NCBI RefSeq assembly: GCF_009707485.1
Contig: NZ_CP046121.1
Location: 62,001-126,000 of the forward strand
Length of the DNA: 64,000 nucleotides
Reading direction: 5' to 3'
Origin: Nostocoides sp. HKS02
Lineage (GTDB): Bacteria; Actinomycetota; Actinomycetes; Actinomycetales; Dermatophilaceae
The translations under genes were made by a program, and so were the position numbers. Shown here one piece after another: positions 1 to 8,368 of this stretch. The notes beneath the pieces were generated by a model, which was not told the DNA's origin, searched no databases, and saw only the letters and a list, made by a program, of their open reading frames with translations. Within the stretch, counting starts at the first letter, position 1. Each line of letters starts with the position of its first letter.

Positions 1-1740
1 GGTCACGGGCTTGTAGTCGAGGCGCACCTCGTCCGCGAACGCCGGTCCGGCAGCGACCTCGGTCACCGGCGCGCGGTAGGCCATCGTGTGGCGCATGAAG
101 TTCACGTCGTCGCGCGCCTCGTAGTCCTCGCGGAAGTGGCCGCCACGCGACTCCTTGCGGGCCAGCGCGCCCAGCGTGATGACCTCGGCGAGCTCGATGA
201 GGAAGCCGAGCTCGATCGCCTCGAGGAGGTCGGTGTTGTAGCGCTTGCCCTTGTCCTGGACCACGACGCTGGCGTAGCGCTCCTTGAGCTCGTCGATGAC
301 ACCCAGCGCCTCCTTCATCGAGGCCTCCGTGCGGAACACCTGGACGTTGCGGTCCATGGTCTCCTGGAGGGCCTTGCGCAGGTCGGCCACCCGCTCGCCG
401 CTCTCGCGGGTGCGGATCGTCTCGACCATGCCCTCGACCAGCGCGGACGGGTTCTCGGGGAGGTCGACGTACGGCGCGGACGCGGCATACTCGGCGGCGG
501 CGATGCCGGCCCGACGGCCGAACACGTTGATGTCGAGCAGGCTGTTGGTGCCCAGCCGGTTCGAGCCGTGAACGCTCACGCACGCGACCTCACCGGCGGC
601 GTAGAGGCCGGGCACGACGTCGGTGTTGTTGCGCAGCACCTCGGTCTCGACGTTGGTGGGCACGCCACCCATCGCGTAGTGCGCGGTCGGGTAGACCGGG
701 ACCGGCTCGGTGTAGGGCTCGACACCGAGGTAGGTGCGCGCGAACTCGGTGATGTCGGGGAGCTTCGCGTCGATGTGGGCCGGCTCGAGGTGGGTGAGGT
801 CGAGCAGGACGTAGTCCTTGTTGGGGCCGGCGCCACGGCCCTCGCGGACCTCGTTGGCCATCGACCGGGCGACGATGTCGCGCGGCGCGAGGTCTTTGAT
901 CGTGGGGGCGTAGCGCTCCATGAAGCGCTCGCCGTCGGCGTTGCGCAGGATGCCGCCCTCACCTCGCGCCGCCTCGGACAGCAGGATGCCGAGCCCGGCC
1001 AGACCTGTCGGGTGGAACTGGAAGAACTCCATGTCCTCCAACGGGATGCCGCGGCGGAACGCGACGCCCATGCCGTCGCCCGTGAGCGTGTGGGCGTTGG
1101 ACGTGGTCTTGAAGACCTTGCCGGTGCCGCCGGTGGCGAAGATGACGGACTTGGCCTGGAAGACGTGGATCTCGCCGGTGGCCAGCTCATAGGCGACCAC
1201 ACCGGCGGCGTGCTCGACGCCGTCCGGGCCGGTGTTGAGCAGCAGGTCGAGGACGTAGAACTCGTTGTAGAACTCGACGCCCTGCTTGACGCAGTTCTGG
1301 TAGAGCGTCTGGAGGATCATGTGGCCGGTGCGGTCGGCGGCGAAGCACGACCGGCGCACGGCGGCCTCACCGTGGTTGCGGGTGTGGCCCCCGAACCGGC
1401 GCTGGTCGATCTTGCCTTCAGGCGTGCGGTTGAACGGCAGGCCCATCTTCTCGAGGTCGATCACGGCGTCGATCGCCTCACGGCACATGATCTCGGCGGC
1501 GTCCTGGTCGACGAGGTAGTCGCCGCCCTTGACGGTGTCGAAGGTGTGCCACTCCCAGTTGTCCTCCTCGACGTTGGCCAGGGCTGCGCACATGCCGCCC
1601 TGGGCCGCGCCGGTGTGGGAGCGAGTGGGGTAGAGCTTGGTCAGCACCGCGGTGCGGGTCCGCTTGGAGGACTCGAGCGCCGCGCGCATGCCGGCACCAC
1701 CGGCCCCGACGATCACGACGTCGTACTTGTGCGTCTGCAT
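1..1740 (-). CDS. sdhA: Succinate dehydrogenase flavoprotein subunit (3' end outside window)
   Basis: Oxidises succinate to fumarate in the TCA cycle and passes electrons through covalently bound FAD to the iron-sulfur subunit on the inner face of the membrane. An N-terminal dinucleotide-binding GAGGAG motif lies at residues 12-17. The TRSHTGA motif follows, whose His42 is the expected covalent FAD attachment site, and GGHTRNHGEAA and HPTGLAGLG are further family blocks. 580 codons are present against a usual length near 590, so only about ten C-terminal residues are missing. It follows sdhC and sdhD in the same direction; sdhB would be expected just beyond position 1. Confidence 0.96.
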   Translation of the reverse strand, partial: MQTHKYDVVIVGAGGAGMRAALESSKRTRTAVLTKLYPTRSHTGAAQGGMCAALANVEEDNWEWHTFDTVKGGDYLVDQDAAEIMCREAIDAVIDLEKMGLPFNRTPEGKIDQRRFGGHTRNHGEAAVRRSCFAADRTGHMILQTLYQNCVKQGVEFYNEFYVLDLLLNTGPDGVEHAAGVVAYELATGEIHVFQAKSVIFATGGTGKVFKTTSNAHTLTGDGMGVAFRRGIPLEDMEFFQFHPTGLAGLGILLSEAARGEGGILRNADGERFMERYAPTIKDLAPRDIVARSMANEVREGRGAGPNKDYVLLDLTHLEPAHIDAKLPDITEFARTYLGVEPYTEPVPVYPTAHYAMGGVPTNVETEVLRNNTDVVPGLYAAGEVACVSVHGSNRLGTNSLLDINVFGRRAGIAAAEYAASAPYVDLPENPSALVEGMVETIRTRESGERVADLRKALQETMDRNVQVFRTEASMKEALGVIDELKERYASVVVQDKGKRYNTDLLEAIELGFLIELAEVITLGALARKESRGGHFREDYEARDDVNFMRHTMAYRAPVTEVAAGPAFADEVRLDYKPVT

Positions 1741-1768
1741 CAGTATTGGTTCCTTTGGCGTTCCAGGG

Positions 1769-2233
1769 TCATCGGCTGCACACGGAGAGGGTGGAGTGCG
1801 GGTCGAGGCACGGGTCGAAGGTGAAGATCACCAGGGTGCCGAGCACCATGACCAGCAGTGCACTCGCGACCAGCAGGCCCTTGAGGATCCAGCGGGTGCG
1901 GTCCTTCTCGGTGTAGTCGTTGATGATCGTGCGGACGCCGTTGAAGCCGTGCAGCTCCGCGAGCCAGAGCATGAGGGTGTCCCAGACCTGCCAGAACGGG
2001 TTGGACCACTTCTGGCCGACGAAGGCGAAGTCGATCGCGTGGATGCCCTTGCCGAGCATGAGGTTGACGAACAGGTGGCCGAAGACGAGCACGAGCAGCA
2101 GCACGCCGCTGCCGCGCATGAAAACCCAGGACCAGAGCTCGAAGTTGCCGCGGGCCTTGGCGACCCGGCGGTAGCGGGACTTCGTGGTCGAGACCGCGTC
2201 GGGGCCCGCGTGGTAGTTGGTGGTGGTGCTCAT
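1769..2233 (-). CDS. sdhD: Succinate dehydrogenase membrane anchor subunit
   Basis: Hydrophobic anchor that, with SdhC, holds the catalytic SdhAB dimer on the membrane and helps form the quinone site. About 154 residues with three predicted membrane segments: one near GSGVLLLVLVFGHLFV, one around the Trp-rich WQVWDTLMLWLAELHG, and one near the C-terminus. HGFNGVR matches the His-x-x-x-Gly-x-Arg pattern of the anchor subunits, which usually bind haem. Two ATG codons occur in tandem; the second is preferred because a GAGGGG ribosome-binding site lies 6 nt before it. It sits between sdhC and sdhA with short gaps, which indicates one transcript. Confidence 0.9.
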   Translation of the reverse strand: MSTTTNYHAGPDAVSTTKSRYRRVAKARGNFELWSWVFMRGSGVLLLVLVFGHLFVNLMLGKGIHAIDFAFVGQKWSNPFWQVWDTLMLWLAELHGFNGVRTIINDYTEKDRTRWILKGLLVASALLVMVLGTLVIFTFDPCLDPHSTLSVCSR

Positions 2234-2243
2234 CATCGGCCCC

Positions 2244-2621
2244 TCAGTGCGTGAAGACGTTGGTCAGGTGCCGGATCGCGAAAGGCGCGAAGAGCACGAC
2301 GAATCCGACGATGACGGCCCAGAACAGCTGTCGCTGGTACTTCGGCCCCTTGGCCCAGAAGTCGACGGCGATGATGCGCAACCCGTTGAGCGCGTGGAAG
2401 ATCACTGCGGCGACGAGCCCCGTCTCACCGAGCCCGACGACCGGGTTCTTGTAGGCCGACATCACCGTGTTGTAGGCGTCGGGGGAGACCCGGACCAGCG
2501 CAGTGTCGAGGACGTGCGCGAAGAGGAAGAGGAAGAGGAGTACGCCGCTGATGCGGTGGGCCACCCACGACCACATGCCTTCACGGCCGCGGTAGAGGGT
2601 CCCGTTGGCTGCCTGCGCCAC
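2244..2621 (-). CDS. sdhC: Succinate dehydrogenase cytochrome b556 subunit
   Basis: First gene of the sdhCDAB operon; a small three-helix membrane subunit that binds haem b and quinone. It has 125 residues. The start is GTG at 2619-2621, supported by a GAAAGGGA ribosome-binding site about 7 nt upstream. The first helix carries SWVAHRISGVLLFLFLFAH, containing the family Ser-x-x-x-Arg region, and the second carries FHALNGLR, which provides the probable axial His. The roughly 190-bp gap upstream, to the glycosyltransferase gene, should contain the operon promoter. The order sdhC-sdhD-sdhA is the standard actinobacterial one. Confidence 0.92.
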   Translation of the reverse strand: MAQAANGTLYRGREGMWSWVAHRISGVLLFLFLFAHVLDTALVRVSPDAYNTVMSAYKNPVVGLGETGLVAAVIFHALNGLRIIAVDFWAKGPKYQRQLFWAVIVGFVVLFAPFAIRHLTNVFTH

Positions 2622-2780
2622 TGCGCGTCCCTTTCAGAAGCAGAGATGTCACGGCTGGTGGTCGCGCGATGCGGCCCCGGCCGTTGTTCGCCCGTCAGGT
2701 TATCGGCCCCGGCTCGGCGTGCGTGCACGGGCCACCTGTGAGAAACCGAACAGGGCCGGTTACCCGCTGGTATGCCGGGG

Positions 2781-2825
2781 GGCTGAGGCGACGCGGGCTC
2801 AGGCGACGAGGGCTCAGGCGACGAG
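2781..2825 (+). repeat. Three 15-bp tandem units spanning the stop codon of the glycosyltransferase gene
   Basis: Units at 2781-2795, 2796-2810 and 2811-2825; the last two are identical (GGCTCAGGCGACGAG) and the first differs at two bases. Read on the minus strand each unit gives Leu-Val-Ala-stop-Ala, so the stop codon of the upstream gene has been duplicated downstream of itself. It looks like slippage amplification at the end of a gene. Confidence 0.8.
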
Positions 2826-3953
2826 CGCGCGGGCGCCCAGGACGGCGCCGTAGTGGCCGAGCAGCTCGTCGGTGAGGCCGGACCAGCTGCGCGGCGCGAC
2901 CCGCACCCTGGCGACCGCACCCATCGCCTCGCGCTTGGTGCGGTCGCCGGCCAGGTGCGCGACGGCCTCACGCAGTGCCTCCGGGTCGTCGGGGTCGAAC
3001 AACAGCCCGGTGCGGGAGTGGTCGACGAGGTCCAGCGGACCACCGCGCGCGGGTGCCACCACCGGCAGCCCGGTGGCCGCGGCCTCCTGCAGGGTCTGGC
3101 CGAACGTCTCACGGGTGCCGGTGTGCGCGAACAGGTCGAACGCGGCATACGCCCTGGCCAGGTCGTCGCCCTCGCGGCGACCGAGGAACACGGCATCGAC
3201 GCCGGCGCCCGCGAGGGTCGCCGCGTCGTCCGCGCGGCTCGGGCCCTCGCCGACCACGACGACCCGGATGCCGCGCAGGCCCGCGAGCGAGGCCAGCCGG
3301 TGCAGCTCCTTCTCCGGTGCCAGCCGGCCGACGTAGCCGACCAGCACCTCGCCGTTCGGGGCGAGCGAGCGGCGCAGCGCCCGAGTTCCCGCATCGGCGC
3401 GCCAGCCCGGGTTGAAGAGGGTGGCGTCGACCCCGCGCGCCCACAGGGCGGTCCGCGGTATGCCGTGCGCGGCGAGCTCGGCGAGCGCCGCCGAGGAGGG
3501 CGCGAGGGTGCGGTCTGCCATGGCGTGGATGCGTCGCACCCAGCGCCAGGCCGCCCGCGAGGCGCCCCGGCCGACCGCTCCGCGCCCGTGCTGGCGCAGG
3601 TAGCTGGGCATGTCGGTCTGGTAGATCGCCACGCTGGGCAGCCCCAGCCGCCCGGCCGCGGACAGGGCGCCGGCACCGAGGACGAACGGCGACGCGACGT
3701 GGACGACGTCCGGACCGAACGCCGCGAGCACCGACTCGACCTCGCCCGACGGAAGGCCGACGGGGAACTGGCGGACGGGCACGGACGCAAGGCCGTGGAC
3801 GGCATACCCCGCATAGCTCGCCGGAGCGGGTCGCGGAGCGAGGATGACCGCCTCGTGCCCCTTGGCGCGCAGGCACTCGGCCACCCGGCAGACGCTGGTG
3901 GTCACCCCGTTGAGGTTGGGCAGGAACGACTCGGTGACGATCGCGACTCGCAC
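2814..3953 (-). CDS. GT4-family glycosyltransferase, mannosyltransferase-like
   Basis: A GT-B fold glycosyltransferase that probably transfers mannose from GDP-mannose to a lipid or glycan acceptor at the inner membrane face. The N-terminus VRVAIVTESFLPNLNGV is typical of the PimB/MgtA/GtfA-like group. GYVGRLAPEKELHR marks the sugar-nucleotide domain, and TRETFGQTLQEAAATGLPVV contains the Glu-x7-Glu donor motif. The start is GTG at 3951-3953, because upstream in-frame sequence is Arg/Pro-rich and unlike the family; about 379 residues result. It is divergent from a GDP-mannose-forming enzyme gene, supporting GDP-mannose as donor. The exact acceptor is unknown. Confidence 0.82.
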   Translation of the reverse strand: MRVAIVTESFLPNLNGVTTSVCRVAECLRAKGHEAVILAPRPAPASYAGYAVHGLASVPVRQFPVGLPSGEVESVLAAFGPDVVHVASPFVLGAGALSAAGRLGLPSVAIYQTDMPSYLRQHGRGAVGRGASRAAWRWVRRIHAMADRTLAPSSAALAELAAHGIPRTALWARGVDATLFNPGWRADAGTRALRRSLAPNGEVLVGYVGRLAPEKELHRLASLAGLRGIRVVVVGEGPSRADDAATLAGAGVDAVFLGRREGDDLARAYAAFDLFAHTGTRETFGQTLQEAAATGLPVVAPARGGPLDLVDHSRTGLLFDPDDPEALREAVAHLAGDRTKREAMGAVARVRVAPRSWSGLTDELLGHYGAVLGARALVA

Positions 3954-4051
3954 GACACCAGCGTCGACCGGCCGGGTGAGGGGGCGACGACTCCACGGGG
4001 TGTGTCGGGTGACAACGAGATGACGGCCTGGTGGTGGGCTAGCGTTCCCGC

Positions 4052-5143
4052 ATGTCCTCCGGCGCGTCGAACGAGCACTTCTGGGCCGTGATCCCCGCGG
4101 GCGGGCCGGGCACCCGGCTCTGGCCACTCTCGCGGGCGAGCTCGCCGAAGTTCCTCCACGACCTCACCGGGACCGGCCGGTCGCTGCTGCAGGCCACCTG
4201 GGACCGCCTCCTGCCACTGACCGGTCCGCGGGTGCTGGTCGTCACGGGCCGGGCCCACGAGGCGGCCGTGCGCGAGCAGCTGCCCGACCTGTCCGCCGAC
4301 CAGCTGCTCGCCGAACCCTCGCCCCGGGACTCGATGGCGGCCATCGGGTGGGCCGCGGCCGTCCTGGAGGCACGGGACCCTGATGCGGTGCTCGGCTCGT
4401 TCGCGGCGGACCACGTCATCGCCGACGAGCACGCGTTCCGGGAGTGCGTCACCGAGGCGACTGTCGCGGCCCAGGAGGGGTACCTCGTCACCATCGGCAT
4501 CGAGCCGACCCACCCGGCGACCGGCTTCGGCTACATCGAGATGGGGTCCGGGCTGGGCTCGGGTCCGACCCGCGCCGTCACGCAGTTCGTCGAGAAGCCG
4601 GACCGCGCTCGCGCCGTGGAGTACCTCGCGACCGGCCGGTTCCGGTGGAACGCCGGGATGTTCGTCGTGCGCGCCACCGTCCTGCTCGACCTGCTGGCCC
4701 AGTGGCACCCTGAGCTGGCGAGCGGCCTGCGTGCGCTCGCGGCCCACCCGGAGCGCCTGGACGAGGTGTGGCCCGGGCTGGAGAAGATCGCGATCGACCA
4801 CGCCGTGGCCGAGCCTTCCGCCGCTGCCGGGCGCGTGGCTGTGGTTCCGGGCACCTTCGGCTGGGACGACGTGGGTGACTTTGCCTCGCTGGGCACCCTG
4901 CTCCAGGACGCCGACGGTATGCCGGGTGTGCGGGTCCTCGGCGACGCCTCGGTGCTGCGCGTGGTCGACTCGACCGGCGTCGTCGTGCCGTCGGGCGGTC
5001 GCGTGGTCGCGGTAGTGGGTCTACAGGACGTGGTGGTCGTCGACACCCCCGACGCACTGCTCGTCACGACTCGCGAGCGCGCCCAGGACGTCAAGGCCGT
5101 GGTGGACGCGCTCCGCGCCGCGGGACGTGCCGACCTGCTCTGA
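4052..5143 (+). CDS. manC: Mannose-1-phosphate guanylyltransferase
   Basis: Makes GDP-mannose from mannose-1-phosphate and GTP in the cytoplasm, feeding lipomannan, PIM or polysaccharide synthesis. The nucleotidyltransferase signature GGPGTRLWPLSR is at residues 17-28, and FVEKPDRA, the sugar-phosphate binding block, is near residue 188. FRWNAGMFVVRA and GTFGWDDVGDF are further family blocks. At 363 residues it lacks the C-terminal isomerase domain of bifunctional ManC proteins. A TAGCGT box ends 6 nt before the ATG, so the mRNA is probably leaderless. The neighbouring divergent glycosyltransferase is a likely consumer of the product. Confidence 0.92.
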   Translation: MSSGASNEHFWAVIPAGGPGTRLWPLSRASSPKFLHDLTGTGRSLLQATWDRLLPLTGPRVLVVTGRAHEAAVREQLPDLSADQLLAEPSPRDSMAAIGWAAAVLEARDPDAVLGSFAADHVIADEHAFRECVTEATVAAQEGYLVTIGIEPTHPATGFGYIEMGSGLGSGPTRAVTQFVEKPDRARAVEYLATGRFRWNAGMFVVRATVLLDLLAQWHPELASGLRALAAHPERLDEVWPGLEKIAIDHAVAEPSAAAGRVAVVPGTFGWDDVGDFASLGTLLQDADGMPGVRVLGDASVLRVVDSTGVVVPSGGRVVAVVGLQDVVVVDTPDALLVTTRERAQDVKAVVDALRAAGRADLL

Positions 5144-5167
5144 CGCCGACTCGCATCGGGTTGTCCC

Positions 5168-6757
5168 TCAGGTGGCCAGGTCCCGCCGACGGAAGGCCGC
5201 CGCGGCGACGACGCCGACAGCCGCAGCCACCCCGACGAGAGCAAGGATTCCTGTGGCGTTCGCATCGCCGCCGGGCAGGCTGCCGAGGTGGTCGAACGGC
5301 GAGGCTCCCAGGGCCCAGTCCGGGAGCTTGAGCAGGGCGCCGAACTCGCCCAGCAGGACGAACCCGGCCAACAGTCCCCACGCCAGGCTCGACCAGCGCG
5401 GCAGCAACCCGAACAGGACCAGCGCGAGCGCCACGCAGACGAGCACGGCGGGGGCAGTGGCGAGCGCGGCGGGCAGGAGGTCACCGATGCCGGTCGAGGT
5501 CGATCCGCCTGCGGCAAGCCCGGCTGTGACACCGGCAACGGCGAGCAGCCACAGCGCACCGACCGCGGCGATGACGGCGTGGCCGGCCATCCAGCGCAGC
5601 CTGCTCACCTTCGTGGCGAGCACGACCTCGGCCCGTCCGGAGCTCTCCTCGGAGCGCAGCCGCAAGACCGTGGCGATGCCGTATGCGGCGGCCCCGATCG
5701 CGAGGAAACGCAGCTCCGCCCCGAAGAAGACATCGACCAGCGATCCCTGACCACCACTCATCTTGCGCAGCATGTCGGCGACGCCAGGGCTGGAGGCCAT
5801 CTGGTCGACCGAGCTGGCGACGCTGCCCACGACCAGTCCGAGCACGGCATACCCGATGGTCCAGCCCAGCAGGGAGGTGCGCTGGAGCCGCCAGGCCAGG
5901 CCCAGCGGGCTCCCCAGCCGAGCCGTGGCTCGTGCGGGCCCGGGGCGGGCCGCCCACAGACCCGAGCCCAGGTCGCGGCGGTGAAGCAGGAGATCGGCGA
6001 CGACGAGCAGCGCGGCGGTCACGGCGACGGCCGGCAGCAGCCACCACAGGCGGTTCGCCCCGAACGGGCTGACCTGTTCGGCCCAGCCGAGGAACGAGGC
6101 GTAGACGAGGTTCTGGCCGCGCCCGGTGGACGCGTCGCCCAGGGCGCGGACGACGAAGGCCAGACCAAGCGCCGCGAGGGCGATGCCGCCCGCCCCGCGG
6201 GTCGTCGAGGTGAGCTGGACCGCCACGGCCGTGATCCCCGTCATCACCAGGCCCGCCACGACCTCGACCGCGCCAAGCGCCACCGAACCGGTCGCGCCGA
6301 CTCCGGTGGGGAGCAGGCTCAGGGCGGAGAGCGCGCCGGTCGCCATGACGGTCAGCACGGCGAGGAGCACCGCGGACGCGAGTGCGGCGCGTCGCCCCAC
6401 CACGCCACCGGCGACCAGCTCGAACCGCCCCTCCTCCTCTTCGGTACGCGTGTGCCGGCGCACGATCGCAAAGGCGAGGAAGGCGGTGAACAGGCTGCCC
6501 ATCATCACCGTCTTGAGCACGCCGATCCCTTCGGCGGTGAGTGCGGGGAGCGGGCCGTAGAGGGCGGTGAGGGACGGGTTGTCGGCCATGACCCTCGCTC
6601 CGGCGGCGGCGTCGGCCGGGTTGGCGTACAGGCTGATCGTGGCCGCCATCGACCCGTATGCCGTGGCGGCTAGCACCAGGACGCAGGTCACGATGATCCA
6701 GCGGTCCCGTCGCCAGGCCAGCCGCAGCAGGGCTCCGGTGCCGGCGAAGGTGCTCAT
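5168..6757 (-). CDS. ABC exporter permease, polyketide-antibiotic-exporter type
   Basis: Membrane half of a two-gene ABC exporter. 529 residues with about twelve predicted helices in two similar halves, each opening with a W-R-L-type amphipathic stretch (LLRLAWRRDRWII and GLAWRLQRTSLLGW). This matches the COG3559 group annotated as exporters of polyketide antibiotics; the real substrate is unknown. Its ATG overlaps the stop of the ATPase gene by ATGA, so the two are translationally coupled. The cassette is divergent from a MarR-type regulator with an operator-like palindrome between them, which suggests inducible export of a toxic compound. Confidence 0.83.
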   Translation of the reverse strand: MSTFAGTGALLRLAWRRDRWIIVTCVLVLAATAYGSMAATISLYANPADAAAGARVMADNPSLTALYGPLPALTAEGIGVLKTVMMGSLFTAFLAFAIVRRHTRTEEEEGRFELVAGGVVGRRAALASAVLLAVLTVMATGALSALSLLPTGVGATGSVALGAVEVVAGLVMTGITAVAVQLTSTTRGAGGIALAALGLAFVVRALGDASTGRGQNLVYASFLGWAEQVSPFGANRLWWLLPAVAVTAALLVVADLLLHRRDLGSGLWAARPGPARATARLGSPLGLAWRLQRTSLLGWTIGYAVLGLVVGSVASSVDQMASSPGVADMLRKMSGGQGSLVDVFFGAELRFLAIGAAAYGIATVLRLRSEESSGRAEVVLATKVSRLRWMAGHAVIAAVGALWLLAVAGVTAGLAAGGSTSTGIGDLLPAALATAPAVLVCVALALVLFGLLPRWSSLAWGLLAGFVLLGEFGALLKLPDWALGASPFDHLGSLPGGDANATGILALVGVAAAVGVVAAAAFRRRDLAT

Positions 6758-7666
6758 GCCGTCGGCTCGGTCGAGAGGTCGTCGCGGTACTGCGACAGGA
6801 ACAGCTCCTCCAGCGTCGGCGGCTGGCAGGTCAGGGCCGCGATGCCGTGGGTGCCGAGTCGCTGGACCACGTCACCGACGGCACTGGTCTCCACGGACAT
6901 CACCAGCCGGTCGCGGTCGAGCCGCACCGCGTCGACCCCGGGCCAGCGGGCAGCCTCGGTGACGGCAACCGGCGTCGCGAGCGTGGCGATGACGCTGGTG
7001 CGGGTGAGGTGGCGCAGGTCGCTCAGCGTGCCGGTGTCGACGACGCGGCCGGCTCGCACGATGCTGACCCGGTCTGCGGTGGCCTCGACCTCGGACAGGA
7101 TGTGGCTCGACAGCAGCACGGTGCGTCCCTCGGACCGGGCCTGCGCGACCTGCTCCTCGAACACCTTCTCCATCAACGGGTCCAGACCCGACGTCGGCTC
7201 GTCGAGGACGAGCAGGGGGGACGTCGGAGGCGAGCGCGGCCACCAGGGCAACCTTCTGGCGGTTGCCCTTGGAGTACGAGCGCCCCTTCTTGCTCGGGTC
7301 GAGCTCGAACGCCTCGAGCAGCTTGTCGCGCTTGCCCCGGTCAGCCCCGCCACGAAGCCGCCCGAGCAGGTCGATGACCTCACCCCCGGTGAGGTTGGGC
7401 CACAGGACGACATCCCCCGGGACGTAGGCCAGCTGCCGGTGCAGCTCCGTGGCGTCGTGCCACGGGTCACGCCCGAGCAGGGTGACGGTGCCGCCATCGG
7501 AGCGCAGCAGACCGAGCAGGATGCGGATCGTCGTGGACTTCCCGGCGCCGTTCGGGCCGAGGAAGCCATGGACCTCGCCCTCGTGGACCGTGAGGTCGAG
7601 TCCGTCGAGCGCGGTCGTGCTGCCGAAGTTCTTGCGGAGGCCGGCGGCCTCGATGACGAGAGCCAT
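6754..7666 (-). CDS. ABC exporter ATPase, frameshifted in this sequence
   Basis: Nucleotide-binding partner of the adjacent permease. The first frame holds the Walker A motif [14 protein letters not shown] and the signature-region [16 protein letters not shown]. The second frame continues with Walker [15 protein letters not shown] and the switch His in [16 protein letters not shown]. The break is in a run of six G at 7215-7220 (C on the coding strand); five would restore the frame. Length after repair is about 303 residues, normal for drug-export NBDs. A TATGAT box ends 7 nt before the ATG at 7664-7666, so the transcript is probably leaderless. The indel is either a sequencing error or a real inactivation. 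Confidence 0.82.
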
Positions 7667-7673
7667 GCAACCG

Positions 7674-7702
7674 ATCATACACAATGTTCAGAAATTTCTG
7701 AA
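7674..7702. promoter_or_regulatory. Exporter promoter with adjacent 16-bp perfect palindromic operator
   Basis: TTCAGAAATTTCTGAA at 7687-7702 is a perfect palindrome between the exporter ATPase and the MarR-type regulator. On the minus strand a TATGAT -10 box (7674-7679) ends 7 nt before the ATPase ATG, so the palindrome covers the region where a -35 box would lie. On the plus strand TAAAGT (7708-7713) is a possible -10 for the regulator. The most economical reading is an operator for the adjacent regulator, controlling both directions; binding is inferred, not shown. Confidence 0.65.
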
Positions 7703-7760
7703 TGGTCTAAAGTGGAACGCATGGCCAGGACAGCCGAACGCGCCGCGGGGACGGCCAGCC

Positions 7761-8240
7761 GTGCAGCAGGAGGGGGAGCGCGAGCGCTTCGTCGAGCGGT
7801 TCGGCTCCGCACTGACGGCCGCGGGCATGCAGCGGCTGCCCTCACGGGTCTTCGCCTGCCTCCTCGCCCAGGAGACCGGCCGGATGACGGCGGCCGAGAT
7901 CGGCGACGCACTCTCGGTGAGCCCGGCATCGGTGTCGGGTGCCGTGCGGTCGTTGCAGCAGCTGCGGATGATCCACCGCGAACGCGAGCCCGGCAGCCGC
8001 CGCGACGTCTACGTCGTGGCGGACGACGCCTGGCACGACGTCATGATGAACACCTCGGCGGTCTACGCGCCGCTGACGCAGACCCTGCGCGAGGGTGTGG
8101 CGATGGTCGGCGGCCCGGGCAGCCAGGCGGGCGACCGGCTCGCGCTGAGTGTGGCGTTCCTCGAGTTCGTCACCGAGGAGATGGCGCAGCTGGCCGAGCG
8201 GTGGGACAAGCACCGCGCCACCCTCGACTTATTGCCCTGA
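7761..8240 (+). CDS. MarR/GbsR-type winged-helix transcriptional regulator
   Basis: Probable repressor of the divergent ABC exporter. The protein begins MQQEGERERFVERFGSAL when read from GTG at 7761, giving 159 residues, the usual size for this group. The winged-helix core is LPSRVFACLLAQETGRMTA (helices 1-2), then IGDALSVSPASVSGAVRSL (recognition helix). REREPGSRRDVYVVADDAW forms the wing. A C-terminal helical region probably dimerises. An ATG at 7721 is in another frame and would require an indel in a G5 run, so the GTG was preferred. A near-perfect inverted repeat overlaps the stop codon. Confidence 0.82.
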   Translation: MQQEGERERFVERFGSALTAAGMQRLPSRVFACLLAQETGRMTAAEIGDALSVSPASVSGAVRSLQQLRMIHREREPGSRRDVYVVADDAWHDVMMNTSAVYAPLTQTLREGVAMVGGPGSQAGDRLALSVAFLEFVTEEMAQLAERWDKHRATLDLLP

Positions 8241-8295
8241 GTCGACCGGTTGCCGGGCAATCAGTGGCCGACACGGTGGACTGAGGGCAATAAGT
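8227..8295. terminator. Inverted repeat after the MarR-type regulator gene
   Basis: Arms of 17 bp at 8227-8243 and 8279-8295 pair with one mismatch (ACTTATTGCCCTGAGTC on the left), with a 35-nt loop. The left arm includes the TGA stop codon. No T-run follows. The A/T-rich arm tips are unusual for this genome. It may end transcription of the regulator; another role is possible. Confidence 0.4.
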
Positions 8296-8368
8296 GGGAG
8301 GGGTGGGCGTCGTGAGGTGGGCCACGGGTCGCGCCGACCCGGCCTACCGCGCCGCTATCTTGGGCGCC

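Noticed and set aside
88-1824. A 578-codon open frame antisense to sdhA, and many similar long frames opposite real genes
   Set aside because: In 70% G+C DNA the antisense and alternative frames of real genes stay open by codon bias. The translations are repetitive Val/Gly/Asp/Arg-rich sequences with no family motif.
5144-5167. Terminator between the convergent manC and exporter permease genes
   Set aside because: The 24-bp gap shows no convincing hairpin.
7721-7777. A frameshift in the MarR-type regulator gene, starting from ATG 7721
   Set aside because: GTG at 7761 gives an intact protein of normal family length, so no indel is needed.
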